Shown here: one piece after another, positions 1 to 6,037 of the stretch
How the letters are laid out: each line of letters starts with the position of its first letter
Numbering within the stretch: the first letter of the stretch is position 1
From: an uncultured Neomegalonema sp.
GTDB taxonomy: Bacteria > Pseudomonadota > Alphaproteobacteria > Rhodobacterales > Rhodobacteraceae
Direction: 5' to 3'
Length of the DNA stretch: 6,581 nucleotides
NCBI GenBank assembly: GCA_937944035.1
Contig: CALDZQ010000095.1
Coordinates: forward strand, 1-6,581
Notes under the pieces: model-generated
What the model saw: only the letters and a program-made list of their open reading frames with translations
Told to the model about the DNA's origin: nothing
Database searches by the model: none
Made by a program: the position numbers and the translations under genes

Positions 1-923
1 GAATCGTTGACGGTGGCGGGGTACATGTTGTGCGGGCGCTCGAATTGCGCTTCGACCTGATGCGCGGCGGCGATGTTGGTGACGATGCGCTCGATCTGCT
101 CATAAGTCCGCTCGTGCAGCGCGTCGTTGAAGCTGCGCACCGTGCCGCCGAGAAAGGCGGTTTCAGGAATGACATTGAAGGCATCGCCCGCCTGAAAAGT
201 GGTCACGGAAATCACCGCCGATTCCAGCGGATCAACGCGTCGCGCCACGATGCTTTGCAGGGCTTGAACGATGGCCGCGCCGCAGACGATGGGGTCGATG
301 CACATATCGGGCTTGGCCGCATGGCCGCCCAATCCGGTGAGGGTGACGCGGAATTCGTCTGATGCGCCCAGCAGCGGGCCGCGCCGTGTGAGGAACTGTC
401 CGACGGGCTTGCCGGGCCAGTTGTGCATCCCATAGACCGAGCGGCAGGGGAAGCGGTCGAACAGGCCGTCTTCGATCATCGCCTTGGCCCCCGCACCGCC
501 CTCCTCGGCGGGCTGGAAGCAGAAATAGACCGTGCCGTCGAACGCGCGGGTTTGCGCCATATGCTGCGCGGCGCCCAGCAGCATGGTGGTGTGCCCGTCA
601 TGCCCGCAGGCGTGCATCTTGCCGTCGGTCAGCGAGCGGTGGGGCACGTCGTTGATTTCGTGGATCGGCAGCGCGTCCATATCCGCGCGCAGCATGATCG
701 CGTTTGCCTCACCGCCGGGACCGTTGCGCCCGTGCAGCACGCCGATGACGCCGGTTTGGCCGATGCCCGTCTCGACCGCGTCAAAACCCATCGCCCGCAG
801 GCGTTCGGCGACCACTTTGGCGGTGCGGTGCTCTTCGTAATTGAGTTCGGGATGCTGGTGGAAATCATGCCGCCATGCGCGCAGTTCCGGTGCGGCGTCG
901 GCGATGGAATTGACGAGGGGCAT
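1..923 (-). CDS. M20 family metallo-amidohydrolase (hippurate hydrolase/aminoacylase type), 3' end cut by window edge
   Basis: Reading leftward from ATG at 923 gives 307 open codons that leave the window without a stop. The protein is a zinc/manganese amidohydrolase of peptidase family M20D (HipO/IAA-amino acid hydrolase/AmhX-like), cytosolic, expected to cleave N-acyl amino acids or related amides. Visible motifs: WRHDFHQHPEL near residues 17-27; RADMDALP at 79-86 (catalytic Asp83); the metal-binding MHACGHDGHT at 103-112 (Cys106, His108); QPAEEGG at 137-143 (general base Glu140, metal ligand Glu141); and MHNWPG at 166-171 (His167). The lid/dimerisation domain begins around residue 185 (GASDEFRVTL, GLGGHAAKP). 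Relatives are about 380-400 residues, so roughly 80 C-terminal residues, including the last metal-ligand histidine, lie outside. A GGAG at 934-931, seven bases before the ATG, supports the start. No signal peptide is seen. It lies 47 bases downstream of the methyltransferase gene and is probably the last known member of a leftward operon. Substrate cannot be told from sequence. Confidence 0.93.
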   Translation of the reverse strand, partial: MPLVNSIADAAPELRAWRHDFHQHPELNYEEHRTAKVVAERLRAMGFDAVETGIGQTGVIGVLHGRNGPGGEANAIMLRADMDALPIHEINDVPHRSLTDGKMHACGHDGHTTMLLGAAQHMAQTRAFDGTVYFCFQPAEEGGAGAKAMIEDGLFDRFPCRSVYGMHNWPGKPVGQFLTRRGPLLGASDEFRVTLTGLGGHAAKPDMCIDPIVCGAAIVQALQSIVARRVDPLESAVISVTTFQAGDAFNVIPETAFLGGTVRSFNDALHERTYEQIERIVTNIAAAHQVEAQFERPHNMYPATVND

Positions 924-970
924 GGGTGCGCTCCGGTTATTTCTGTCCGAACAGACGGCGCGGAATCGTC

Positions 971-1738
971 CTAGAAGTCAAGCGCCAACCCGTCCCGCAG
1001 GACCGCCTGTGCGGCGGGGCTGTAGCTGATTTCATCGCGCTCATGGCGTTCGCCATCGTGCAGGATCAGGGGCGCACACAGGCTCAGCGGGGCGCGGGAG
1101 CCTTTGCGGGCGCGGACGATAATGCGGCTGGCGGCATGGCCTGTGCGGGAGGCGAGGGGCTTGATGCGGATGTCACCCGCGCGGGTTTGCAGTGCCGACA
1201 GCAGGTCCGGCAGACGCTCTGCCCGGTGGATGATGGTCAACCAGCCACCCTCACGCAGCCGCCGCAAGCCGCAATCGACCCAATCGGCGAGCGATATATC
1301 CGTGCGGAATGCGCCGTCTTTGCCGTCATCCTCCGTCGCGGTCGAGGCATTTGCGTCGAAATAGGGCGGGTTGGCGATGACGTGGTCGAAGGTCAGGGCG
1401 CGCAGGTCTTTCGGGGGCCGCTCGACCACGCCCTCATGAACCGTCAGTGCAACGCCGAGCCGGTCGGCATTCGCGCGCGCCAATGCGGCGTAGCCGGGTT
1501 GAAGTTCCAGACCGTGCAAGACCACACCGGGGGCGCGCTGTGCGAGACAAAAGGACGCGACTCCGGCCCCGCAGCCAAGCTCCAGTACGCTTTGCCCCGC
1601 CCGCACAGTGCAAGATGCGGCCAATAAGACGGTGTCGGAGCCGGACCGGTAGCCGGCGCGCGGTTGCCTGATTTGCAGTTTGCCGCCGAGAAAGTCATGC
1701 GTATCAAGCTCTTGATCGCTAAACTCTTTTTCGCGCAT
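971..1738 (-). CDS. tRNA1(Val) (adenine(37)-N6)-methyltransferase-like protein (TrmN6/YfiC family)
   Basis: 255 residues, complete, ATG at 1738 and TAG at 973-971. Class I SAM-dependent methyltransferase of the COG4123 type, whose E. coli member TrmN6 methylates N6 of A37 in tRNA1(Val). Visible: a family N-terminal block GYRSGSDTVLLAA at residues 29-41, SAM-binding motif I ELGCGAGV at 53-60, the acidic end of strand 2 (GLEL, Glu78), and motif IV NPPYF at 123-127, the NPPY signature of amino-methylating N6-adenine enzymes. Length matches the family (about 240-260). The start codon overlaps the stop of the upstream DUF2007 gene by one base (TGATG at 1740-1736). Only a weak purine stretch (GAAG) precedes it, so translation is probably coupled. 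The tRNA target is inferred from family; related proteins in alphaproteobacteria are often annotated only as methyltransferases. Confidence 0.88.
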   Translation of the reverse strand: MREKEFSDQELDTHDFLGGKLQIRQPRAGYRSGSDTVLLAASCTVRAGQSVLELGCGAGVASFCLAQRAPGVVLHGLELQPGYAALARANADRLGVALTVHEGVVERPPKDLRALTFDHVIANPPYFDANASTATEDDGKDGAFRTDISLADWVDCGLRRLREGGWLTIIHRAERLPDLLSALQTRAGDIRIKPLASRTGHAASRIIVRARKGSRAPLSLCAPLILHDGERHERDEISYSPAAQAVLRDGLALDF

Positions 1739-1959
1739 CAGGCATCTTCGCTGATGTCGATATTCACAAGGCGCATAATCTCGCGCGCTTCGTTGAGATC
1801 TTCCTCCTGGACCATCAGTCTACGGGGGAATGCGCCGATCCCGCCCTCCATAACGCTCATGTGGACGTCGAAAACGAAGGCCTCTATACCTTCAGCCTTG
1901 AGATATGCTGTGGCAGCGTTGATTGTGATCGGATCGGTTGTTTTCAACAGTACTTGCAT
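1738..1959 (-). CDS. DUF2007 domain small protein (putative signal transducing protein)
   Basis: 73 residues, ATG at 1959, TGA at 1740-1738. It fits the DUF2007 family (Pfam PF09413), short ferredoxin-like-fold proteins of unknown role. It shows the family layout: an N-terminal beta strand (MQVLLKTTDP), a helix with an alanine-rich face (INAATAYLKAEGI), a central strand (EAFVFDVHMS), a glycine-rich turn (EGGIGAFPRRLMV) and a final helix (LNEAREIM). The whole protein is one domain, with no signal peptide or membrane segment. An AGG at 1971-1969, nine bases before the ATG, is a plausible ribosome site. It is the first gene of the leftward unit, overlaps the methyltransferase start by one base, and is divergent from the polyprenyl synthase gene. 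The name putative signal transducing protein is a database label; no function can be stated from sequence. Confidence 0.85.
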   Translation of the reverse strand: MQVLLKTTDPITINAATAYLKAEGIEAFVFDVHMSVMEGGIGAFPRRLMVQEEDLNEAREIMRLVNIDISEDA

Positions 1960-1991
1960 GGCGTGTTACCTGATATGCGAACATCGTGCGT

Positions 1992-2020
1992 AGCATCTAT
2001 GCTGCGGGCGGTCTTGTCAA
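1992..2020 (-). promoter_or_regulatory. Candidate sigma-70 promoter for the DUF2007-methyltransferase-amidohydrolase unit
   Basis: On the minus strand a perfect -35 box TTGACA lies at 2020-2015, followed by a 17-base spacer and GATGCT at 1997-1992 as a poor -10 (3 of 6 to TATAAT). This puts the transcript start near 1985, about 25 bases before the DUF2007 ATG. The -10 sits inside a perfect inverted repeat, AGCAT-CT-ATGCT at 1992-2003 (plus strand). The -35 match and position are good and the -10 is weak, so this is a candidate only. No equally good promoter was found on the plus strand for the divergent polyprenyl synthase gene. Confidence 0.4.
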
Positions 2021-2049
2021 AGTGCGCAAACCAAGGACGAACCGAATTG

Positions 2050-3075
2050 ATGACAGGTGCAGTGCAGTCAAAGGCCCGTGTCAGCGAAGTGGCACGTGTT
2101 CCTGTCGAGCGGATCACCCAGGCGCTGTCATCGGAGATGGCGCAGGTTGATGCGATTCTGACGACCCAGCTGAACAGCTCGACCGATCTGATCCCGCAAG
2201 TCGCCTCGCATTTGATTCGCGCCGGGGGCAAGCGGGTGCGGCCTTTGTTGACGCTCGCGAGTGCGCGGTTGTGCGGCTATGAGGGCGACCATCATATCCG
2301 GTTGGCGGCGGCGGTGGAGTTTATCCATACCGCCACGCTGCTGCATGATGATGTGGTCGACGGCAGCGCCACGCGGCGGGGGCGGCCTGCGGCGAACCGG
2401 CTGTATGGCAACAAACCCAGCATTCTGGTGGGCGATTTCCTGTTCAGCCGCGCGTTTCAGCTGATGGTTGAGACGGGATCGGTTGAGGTTCTGCGCATCC
2501 TCTCAACGGCCTCGGCGGTGATTGCCGAGGGTGAGGTGATGCAGTTGTCCACCGCGAACAATCTGGCCACGACCGACGAGGACCATCTGGCCGTGATCCG
2601 TGCCAAGACGGCGGCGCTGTTTGCGGCGGCGACCGAGGTTGGCGGCGCGATTGCGGGCGCGCCATCCGAACAGGTCGAGGCGCTGCGGGTGTATGGCGAT
2701 TGTCTGGGCATCGCGTTCCAACTGGCCGATGATGCGCTTGATTATGCGGGCAGTGAAGGGGCGACGGGCAAGGATTCCGGCGATGACTTCCGCGAGGGCA
2801 AGGTGACGGCGCCGATCCTGAACGCCTATGCGGCGGCGGAAACCGCTGATGAGCAGGCGTTCTGGAAGCGGGTTATCGAAAAGAGCGATCAGCAGGACGG
2901 CGATTTTGAACACGCGCTGGGCCTGATTAAACGGCACGGCGCGGTCGAGCGGACCCTTGCCGATGCGCGCCGCTATGGCGATCAGGCGCGGGCGGCCATT
3001 GATGTCTTCCCGCAAAGCGCGTTGCGCGATGATCTGCGTGATCTCATCGGCTATGTCGTTGATCGGGACCGCTGA
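2050..3075 (+). CDS. ispB: Long-chain polyprenyl diphosphate synthase (octaprenyl/decaprenyl type)
   Basis: 341 residues from ATG at 2050 to TGA at 3073-3075. All-trans isoprenyl chain elongation enzyme: it adds isopentenyl diphosphate units to an allylic diphosphate to make the ubiquinone side chain; soluble, probably a homodimer. Visible: the substrate-binding GGKRVRP at 59-65, first aspartate-rich motif DDVVD at 100-104 (LLHDDVVD), second aspartate-rich motif DDALD at 227-231 (FQLADDALD), and GKVTAP at 250-255. The fifth residue before the first motif is Ala95 rather than a bulky aromatic, as in long-chain synthases and unlike farnesyl or geranylgeranyl synthases. Q10 (decaprenyl) is usual in alphaproteobacteria, but the exact length is not readable here. 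The frame is open upstream to an ATG at 1861, but that would bury the divergent DUF2007 gene. ATG 2050 has AAGGA at 2033-2037, a somewhat long 12-base spacing, and gives normal family length. The gene is divergent from the DUF2007 unit. Confidence 0.93.
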   Translation: MTGAVQSKARVSEVARVPVERITQALSSEMAQVDAILTTQLNSSTDLIPQVASHLIRAGGKRVRPLLTLASARLCGYEGDHHIRLAAAVEFIHTATLLHDDVVDGSATRRGRPAANRLYGNKPSILVGDFLFSRAFQLMVETGSVEVLRILSTASAVIAEGEVMQLSTANNLATTDEDHLAVIRAKTAALFAAATEVGGAIAGAPSEQVEALRVYGDCLGIAFQLADDALDYAGSEGATGKDSGDDFREGKVTAPILNAYAAAETADEQAFWKRVIEKSDQQDGDFEHALGLIKRHGAVERTLADARRYGDQARAAIDVFPQSALRDDLRDLIGYVVDRDR

Positions 3076-3096
3076 AACATCCGTAACGAAAATGCG

Positions 3097-3171
3097 AACA
3101 ATTGTTTGTCGGGAATGGGGGCGGTTTATCTTATTGTAGCTTCAAATATGATCTTAAAAGTTTCGATCATA
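3097..3171 (+). promoter_or_regulatory. Putative promoter/operator region of the TPR gene with two palindromes
   Basis: The gap 3076-3185 is clearly AT-richer than the flanking genes. It holds a perfect 10-base palindrome AACAATTGTT at 3097-3106 and a 7-base inverted repeat TATGATC (3147-3153) / GATCATA (3165-3171) with an 11-base spacer. TATGAT at 3147-3152 matches the -10 consensus at 5 of 6 positions, with a weak -35 candidate TTTATC at 3125-3130 (16-base spacing). A start near 3159 would leave a leader of about 27 bases before the ATG at 3186. The second inverted repeat overlaps the proposed -10, as expected of a repressor site, but no regulator can be named. Confidence 0.35.
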
Positions 3172-3185
3172 ATTGGAGACTTCAG

Positions 3186-4541
3186 ATGGCCCGAACCGAC
3201 GCCTTTGGCTACGATCTTACCGTAACATCTCAAGAAGCCGTTGCCGCTTGGGACCGCACTGTTCAAGCATTCCTGGCCCATGCCGCCGCGACACCGACGC
3301 ATCTGGGTGCGGCGTTGGAGGCCGAGCCGGATTTTGCGCTGGCGCATGTGGCCAAGGGCTTCTTCATGCTGTTGCTGGGCCGGCGGGAGTTGATCGATAC
3401 GGGGCAGGAGGCGTTCGAGACCGCATCGCGGATCGTGGGGACCGCTTCCACCGCCCGCGAACGCGCTTATGTTGATGCGTTGGGCCTTTATCTGACAGGT
3501 GATATGCGCGGTGCGGCGGATGCGATGGACCGGACGCTGTTGGCCTATCCCCGCGATGCGCTGGCGTTGAAACTGGTGCAGGCGATGCGGTTTGTGATGG
3601 GCGACGGGGCCGGAATGCGGGCGTCGATTGAAGCGGTGCTGCCCCATTATGACGATCATGCCGCTGCGCCTTACGTCAACGGCTGCTACGCTTTTGCGTT
3701 GGAGGAGACGGGCGATTATCGGGCGGCCGAGGCGCGGGGCCGCGATGCGGTGCTGCGGGCGCGCGATGATGCCTGGGGCGTTCATGCGGTGGCGCATGTG
3801 TTTGACATGACCAACCGCGCGCAGGAGGGCGTCACATGGCTGGTGAACCAGCCGGAGACATGGGCGCATTGCAACAATTTCCGCTATCACGTCTGGTGGC
3901 ATCTGGCGCTGTTCCACCTGGACCGGGGCGAACATGCGGAGGTGCTGCGCCTCTATGATGCTGAAATCCGGGCCGAGCATACCGATGATTATCGCGACAT
4001 CTCCAACGCCGCGTCGCTGCTGATCCGGCTTGAACTGGACGGTGTCGAGATCGGCAACCGTTGGGAGGAACTCGCGGCGATTTGTGAGAACCGGACGGAG
4101 GACGGTTGCGTGGTCTTCGCTGATCTGCATTACGTGTTGGCACTGGCGAGCGGGGATAAAGCGCAGAGCGCGCAACGCTTGCTGCACACGATGCAACGGA
4201 ATGCGCAGATGCAACAAGCGACGACGATGGGGCAGGTCTCCGCCGAAGCGGGGGTTCCCGCCGCCGAGGGGCTGATCCGGTTCGCCAATGGTGACTATGC
4301 GAGCGCGTTTTCAGCGTTGAAAGCGGCGCGACCGGCGATCCAAACGGTCGGCGGCAGTCACGCCCAGCGCGATGTGTTCGAGCGGCTGACGATTGATGCC
4401 GCCTTGCGCGCCGGGATGATGGGCGAGGCGCGGGGGCTGATCCATGACCGGACCCGCCGCCGGGGCGCGCTGGACGGTTATGCTGAACGCCGCCTTGAGC
4501 GGATCGGGGTGTTGGAAGCGGATATGGCGGAGGCTCTGTGA
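3186..4541 (+). CDS. Tetratricopeptide repeat protein, TTC38/StaR-like family
   Basis: 451 residues from ATG at 3186 to TGA at 4539-4541. It belongs to the bacterial/eukaryotic TTC38 (StaR-like) family of helical TPR-type proteins. No enzymatic role is established; a protein-binding or scaffold function is inferred. Visible: TPR-like helix pairs from about residue 35 to 190 (EPDFALAHVAKGFFMLLLG; the GDYRAAEARGRDAV helix at 176-189), then the family blocks DAWGVHAVAHV (195-205), FRYHVWWHLALFHLDRGE (232-249), a helix with VLRLYD (253-258), and the C-terminal signature GGSHAQRDVF (389-398), which is also conserved in animal TTC38. The His/Trp-rich core (His200, His204, His235, Trp237, Trp238, His239) is striking for a TPR protein. 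No signal peptide or membrane segment, so cytosolic. The frame is open from 3102, but ATG 3186 has GGAG at 3175-3178 with seven-base spacing. It is 110 bases after ispB, so probably transcribed separately. Confidence 0.9.
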   Translation: MARTDAFGYDLTVTSQEAVAAWDRTVQAFLAHAAATPTHLGAALEAEPDFALAHVAKGFFMLLLGRRELIDTGQEAFETASRIVGTASTARERAYVDALGLYLTGDMRGAADAMDRTLLAYPRDALALKLVQAMRFVMGDGAGMRASIEAVLPHYDDHAAAPYVNGCYAFALEETGDYRAAEARGRDAVLRARDDAWGVHAVAHVFDMTNRAQEGVTWLVNQPETWAHCNNFRYHVWWHLALFHLDRGEHAEVLRLYDAEIRAEHTDDYRDISNAASLLIRLELDGVEIGNRWEELAAICENRTEDGCVVFADLHYVLALASGDKAQSAQRLLHTMQRNAQMQQATTMGQVSAEAGVPAAEGLIRFANGDYASAFSALKAARPAIQTVGGSHAQRDVFERLTIDAALRAGMMGEARGLIHDRTRRRGALDGYAERRLERIGVLEADMAEAL

Positions 4542-4589
4542 TTTCAGGGTGTTGCCCTCTGACGGGTGCGTTGGATCCTGCTTTCCGGT

Positions 4590-4623
4590 GTCATCATCCG
4601 CGAAGGCGGATGATCCGGTCTCG
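4590..4623 (+). repeat. REP-like hairpin repeat, copy 1 (left arm of inverted pair)
   Basis: A 34-base unit beginning GTCAT and ending ATCCGGTCTCG, centred on a perfect 9-base-pair hairpin: ATCATCCGC (4593-4601), loop GAAG (4602-4605), GCGGATGAT (4606-4614). The reverse complement of 4653-4686 matches it at 27 of 34 positions. It starts 48 bases after the TPR stop codon. No run of T follows the stem, so it is not a standard intrinsic terminator, although it could stabilise or end the upstream transcript. The GTCAT...ATCC ends and the CCGC/GCGG core resemble proteobacterial REP/BIME elements; that family assignment is inference. Confidence 0.7.
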
Positions 4624-4633
4624 TGTTTTAAGG

Positions 4634-4639
4634 TATAAT
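4634..4639 (+). promoter_or_regulatory. Consensus -10 hexamer between the two REP-like arms
   Basis: TATAAT, an exact -10 consensus, sits in the 29-base AT-rich spacer (4624-4652) between the inverted hairpin repeats and 75 bases before the opgC-like ATG. The region 16-18 bases upstream lies in the GATGATCCG end of copy 1 and has no good TTGACA match, and there is no TGN extended -10. It may be the promoter for the membrane protein gene or a chance AT-rich match. Confidence 0.3.
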
Positions 4640-4652
4640 CAAACAGATTTCG

Positions 4653-4686
4653 CGAGTCTGGATTGTCCGCCTGCGCGGACAATGAC
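4653..4686 (-). repeat. REP-like hairpin repeat, copy 2 (right arm of inverted pair)
   Basis: Inverted partner of copy 1. It has a perfect 9-base-pair hairpin, ATTGTCCGC (4662-4670), loop CTGC (4671-4674), GCGGACAAT (4675-4683). Relative to copy 1 in the same orientation, stem positions 3 and 4 are changed on both arms (C-G to T-A, A-T to G-C), so pairing is kept. The loop differs by one base. Together the copies make a 97-base inverted-repeat element (4590-4686) ending 15 bases before the Shine-Dalgarno sequence of the following gene. No target-site duplication is evident at its borders. Confidence 0.7.
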
Positions 4687-4713
4687 AATCGCGCTCAATA
4701 CAGGGCATAACAT

Positions 4714-5964
4714 ATGAACGCGCCTATCGACAATTCGGCTGCGGCGCGGGAGGCGCGGCGTGATCCGCGTCTCGACTTTTTTCGCGGGCTGGGGATGTTC
4801 ATCATCCTGATCGCGCATACGCCGTGGAATACGTGGAATAACTGGATTCCGGCGCGGTTCGGATATTCGGATGCGACCGAAATCTTTGTTTTCTGCTCCG
4901 GTGCGGCCTCGGCCATCGCGTTTTACAAATCCTTTGAGCACAAGGGGTGGTGGATCGGCACGGCGCGGGTCGCCTATCGGATTTGGCAGCTGTATTGGTG
5001 TCACATCGCGATTTTCTTCACGATCCTCACGGCGCTTATCATCGTTGACAATGTCCTGGTTGATGCCAGTCGGAACTATGTCGGGGTGTTGAATCTCAAG
5101 CGGTTTTTGGCTGACCCGCAGGCGTTTTTACCGGCCCTGTTCACGCTGAGCTACGTGCCGAATTATTTCGATATTCTGGTGATGTATATCGTTGTGCTGG
5201 CGTTGATGCCCGTGGTTGTGGGGCTGTATCAATGGCGCGGTCCCGTTGCGGCGATGGGGTTTTCCGTGGCGTTGTGGGCGCTGGTCAGTCAGCCGTGGCT
5301 GGTGTTTTTGGACGTGCCGGTTTTTACAGGACTGAACCTGCCCGCCGAACCCGTCGGCGATCCGCGCACGTGGTTTTTCAATCCGTTTTGCTGGCAGCTG
5401 ATCTTCTTCACAGGATTTGCGTTTTCGCTGGGCTGGATACCCAAACCGCCCGTGACCTGGTGGTTGATCCTGATCGCGCTGGCCATTGTGTTGGTGTCGA
5501 TCCCGCTTGATCCTGACGGCGTTCCGGCGAACCGTTTTTTCCAATCCCGTCCCGATCTTGCGCCGGTTTACGAGCAGATACGGGCGTTCCGGGCAGAGGT
5601 CGGTCCGCTGCAATCGAAGACGTTTTTCGGGTTGTTCCGCTACATCCATTTCCTCGCGCTGGCCTATCTGGTGTGGTCGCTGGCGGGAGATAAGGGGCAT
5701 CGGCTGCCGCGCGCGGGCCTGGGCGGCGGGTTTGTTACCATCGTCCGGCGCGTGGGGCAGCAATCACTGGCGGTGTTTATCGCTAGCCTGCTGATCGCGC
5801 GGCTGCTGGGCGTGGTGCTGGGCGAGATGGACCCGGACGGGCGCGGCGGTGAAGGAGCGGCGCTGTGGGTGGTGATCTGCGTCAATCTGACCGGATTCGC
5901 GCTGATTATCGCCGTTGCCTATATCGCGAAATACTTCCGGAACCCGCCGTGGCAACAGGTTTGA
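4714..5964 (+). CDS. OpgC-family integral membrane protein (putative glucan/O-acyl transferase)
   Basis: 416 residues, ATG 4714, TGA 5962-5964; AGGG at 4702-4705 with eight-base spacing supports the start. It matches the OpgC_C family (Pfam PF10129, COG4645), whose Rhodobacter sphaeroides member succinylates osmoregulated periplasmic glucans from the inner membrane. Visible: a short cytosolic N-terminus, the family entry RLDFFRGLGMFIILIAHTPWN (residues 19-39, Asp21, Arg24, His35), SDATEIFVFCSG (52-63, Glu56), and about ten hydrophobic segments near 22-38, 54-71, 92-115, 145-171, 179-199, 222-241, 247-263, 303-324, 347-370 and 383-405. A soluble loop rich in charged residues spans about 265-300. 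RYIHFLALAY (309-318, His312) is typical of the family. The gene is not beside opgG/opgH homologues within the window, so the acceptor is uncertain. It is preceded by the REP-like pair and followed after 73 bases by the SoxYZ-like gene. Confidence 0.88.
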   Translation: MNAPIDNSAAAREARRDPRLDFFRGLGMFIILIAHTPWNTWNNWIPARFGYSDATEIFVFCSGAASAIAFYKSFEHKGWWIGTARVAYRIWQLYWCHIAIFFTILTALIIVDNVLVDASRNYVGVLNLKRFLADPQAFLPALFTLSYVPNYFDILVMYIVVLALMPVVVGLYQWRGPVAAMGFSVALWALVSQPWLVFLDVPVFTGLNLPAEPVGDPRTWFFNPFCWQLIFFTGFAFSLGWIPKPPVTWWLILIALAIVLVSIPLDPDGVPANRFFQSRPDLAPVYEQIRAFRAEVGPLQSKTFFGLFRYIHFLALAYLVWSLAGDKGHRLPRAGLGGGFVTIVRRVGQQSLAVFIASLLIARLLGVVLGEMDPDGRGGEGAALWVVICVNLTGFALIIAVAYIAKYFRNPPWQQV

Positions 5965-6037
5965 AGATTTTTCTGTAACCTGCCCTAGCGTTACTGTATG
6001 CTTGTGGCAACGAAAGCCCGTAAACTGGGAGAGAGCT
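5965..6037 (+). promoter_or_regulatory. Intergenic leader of the SoxYZ-like gene with a short inverted repeat and strong ribosome site
   Basis: This 73-base gap contains an inverted repeat GTAAC (5975-5979) / GTTAC (5990-5994) with a 10-base spacer, and a strong Shine-Dalgarno GGGAGAGAG at 6027-6035 just before the ATG at 6038. No convincing -35/-10 pair was found (TTGAAG at 5961-5966 overlaps the opgC-like stop but has no good -10 partner), and no terminator hairpin with a T-run follows the upstream stop. Read-through from the membrane protein gene or an unusual promoter are both possible. Confidence 0.3.

Noticed and set aside
942..955. TCTGT/ACAGA five-base-pair hairpin between the methyltransferase and amidohydrolase genes
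   Set aside because: It is too short to stand out from chance, has no T-run in either direction, and the genes are closely spaced in one direction.
423..974. Plus-strand frames of 110-233 residues across 30-1627
   Set aside because: They are antisense shadows of the M20 amidohydrolase and methyltransferase genes, both of which show full catalytic motifs on the minus strand.
1861..2049. N-terminal extension of the polyprenyl synthase to an ATG at 1861
   Set aside because: It would overlap most of the divergent DUF2007 gene, adds 63 residues with no family match (Cys-rich, non-homologous), and ATG 2050 gives normal length with a ribosome site upstream.
3102..3185. Alternative ATG at 3102 for the TPR protein
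   Set aside because: The extra 28 codons come from the AT-rich intergenic gap, lack a good ribosome site, and the ATG at 3186 has GGAG at ideal spacing.
3126..4217. 363-residue open frame on the minus strand inside the TPR gene
   Set aside because: It is fully antisense to a well-supported TTC38-family protein, has no recognisable domain, and its Arg/His/Gln-rich composition is typical of a shadow frame in GC-rich coding DNA.
4546..4558. AGGG-TGTTG-CCCT hairpin just after the TPR stop codon as a terminator
   Set aside because: The stem is only four base pairs and no T-run follows; the adjacent REP-like hairpins are much stronger structures.
5128..5763. 211-residue minus-strand frame inside the opgC-like gene
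   Set aside because: It is antisense to a clear membrane protein, has low-complexity Arg/Gln/His-rich translation and no domain.
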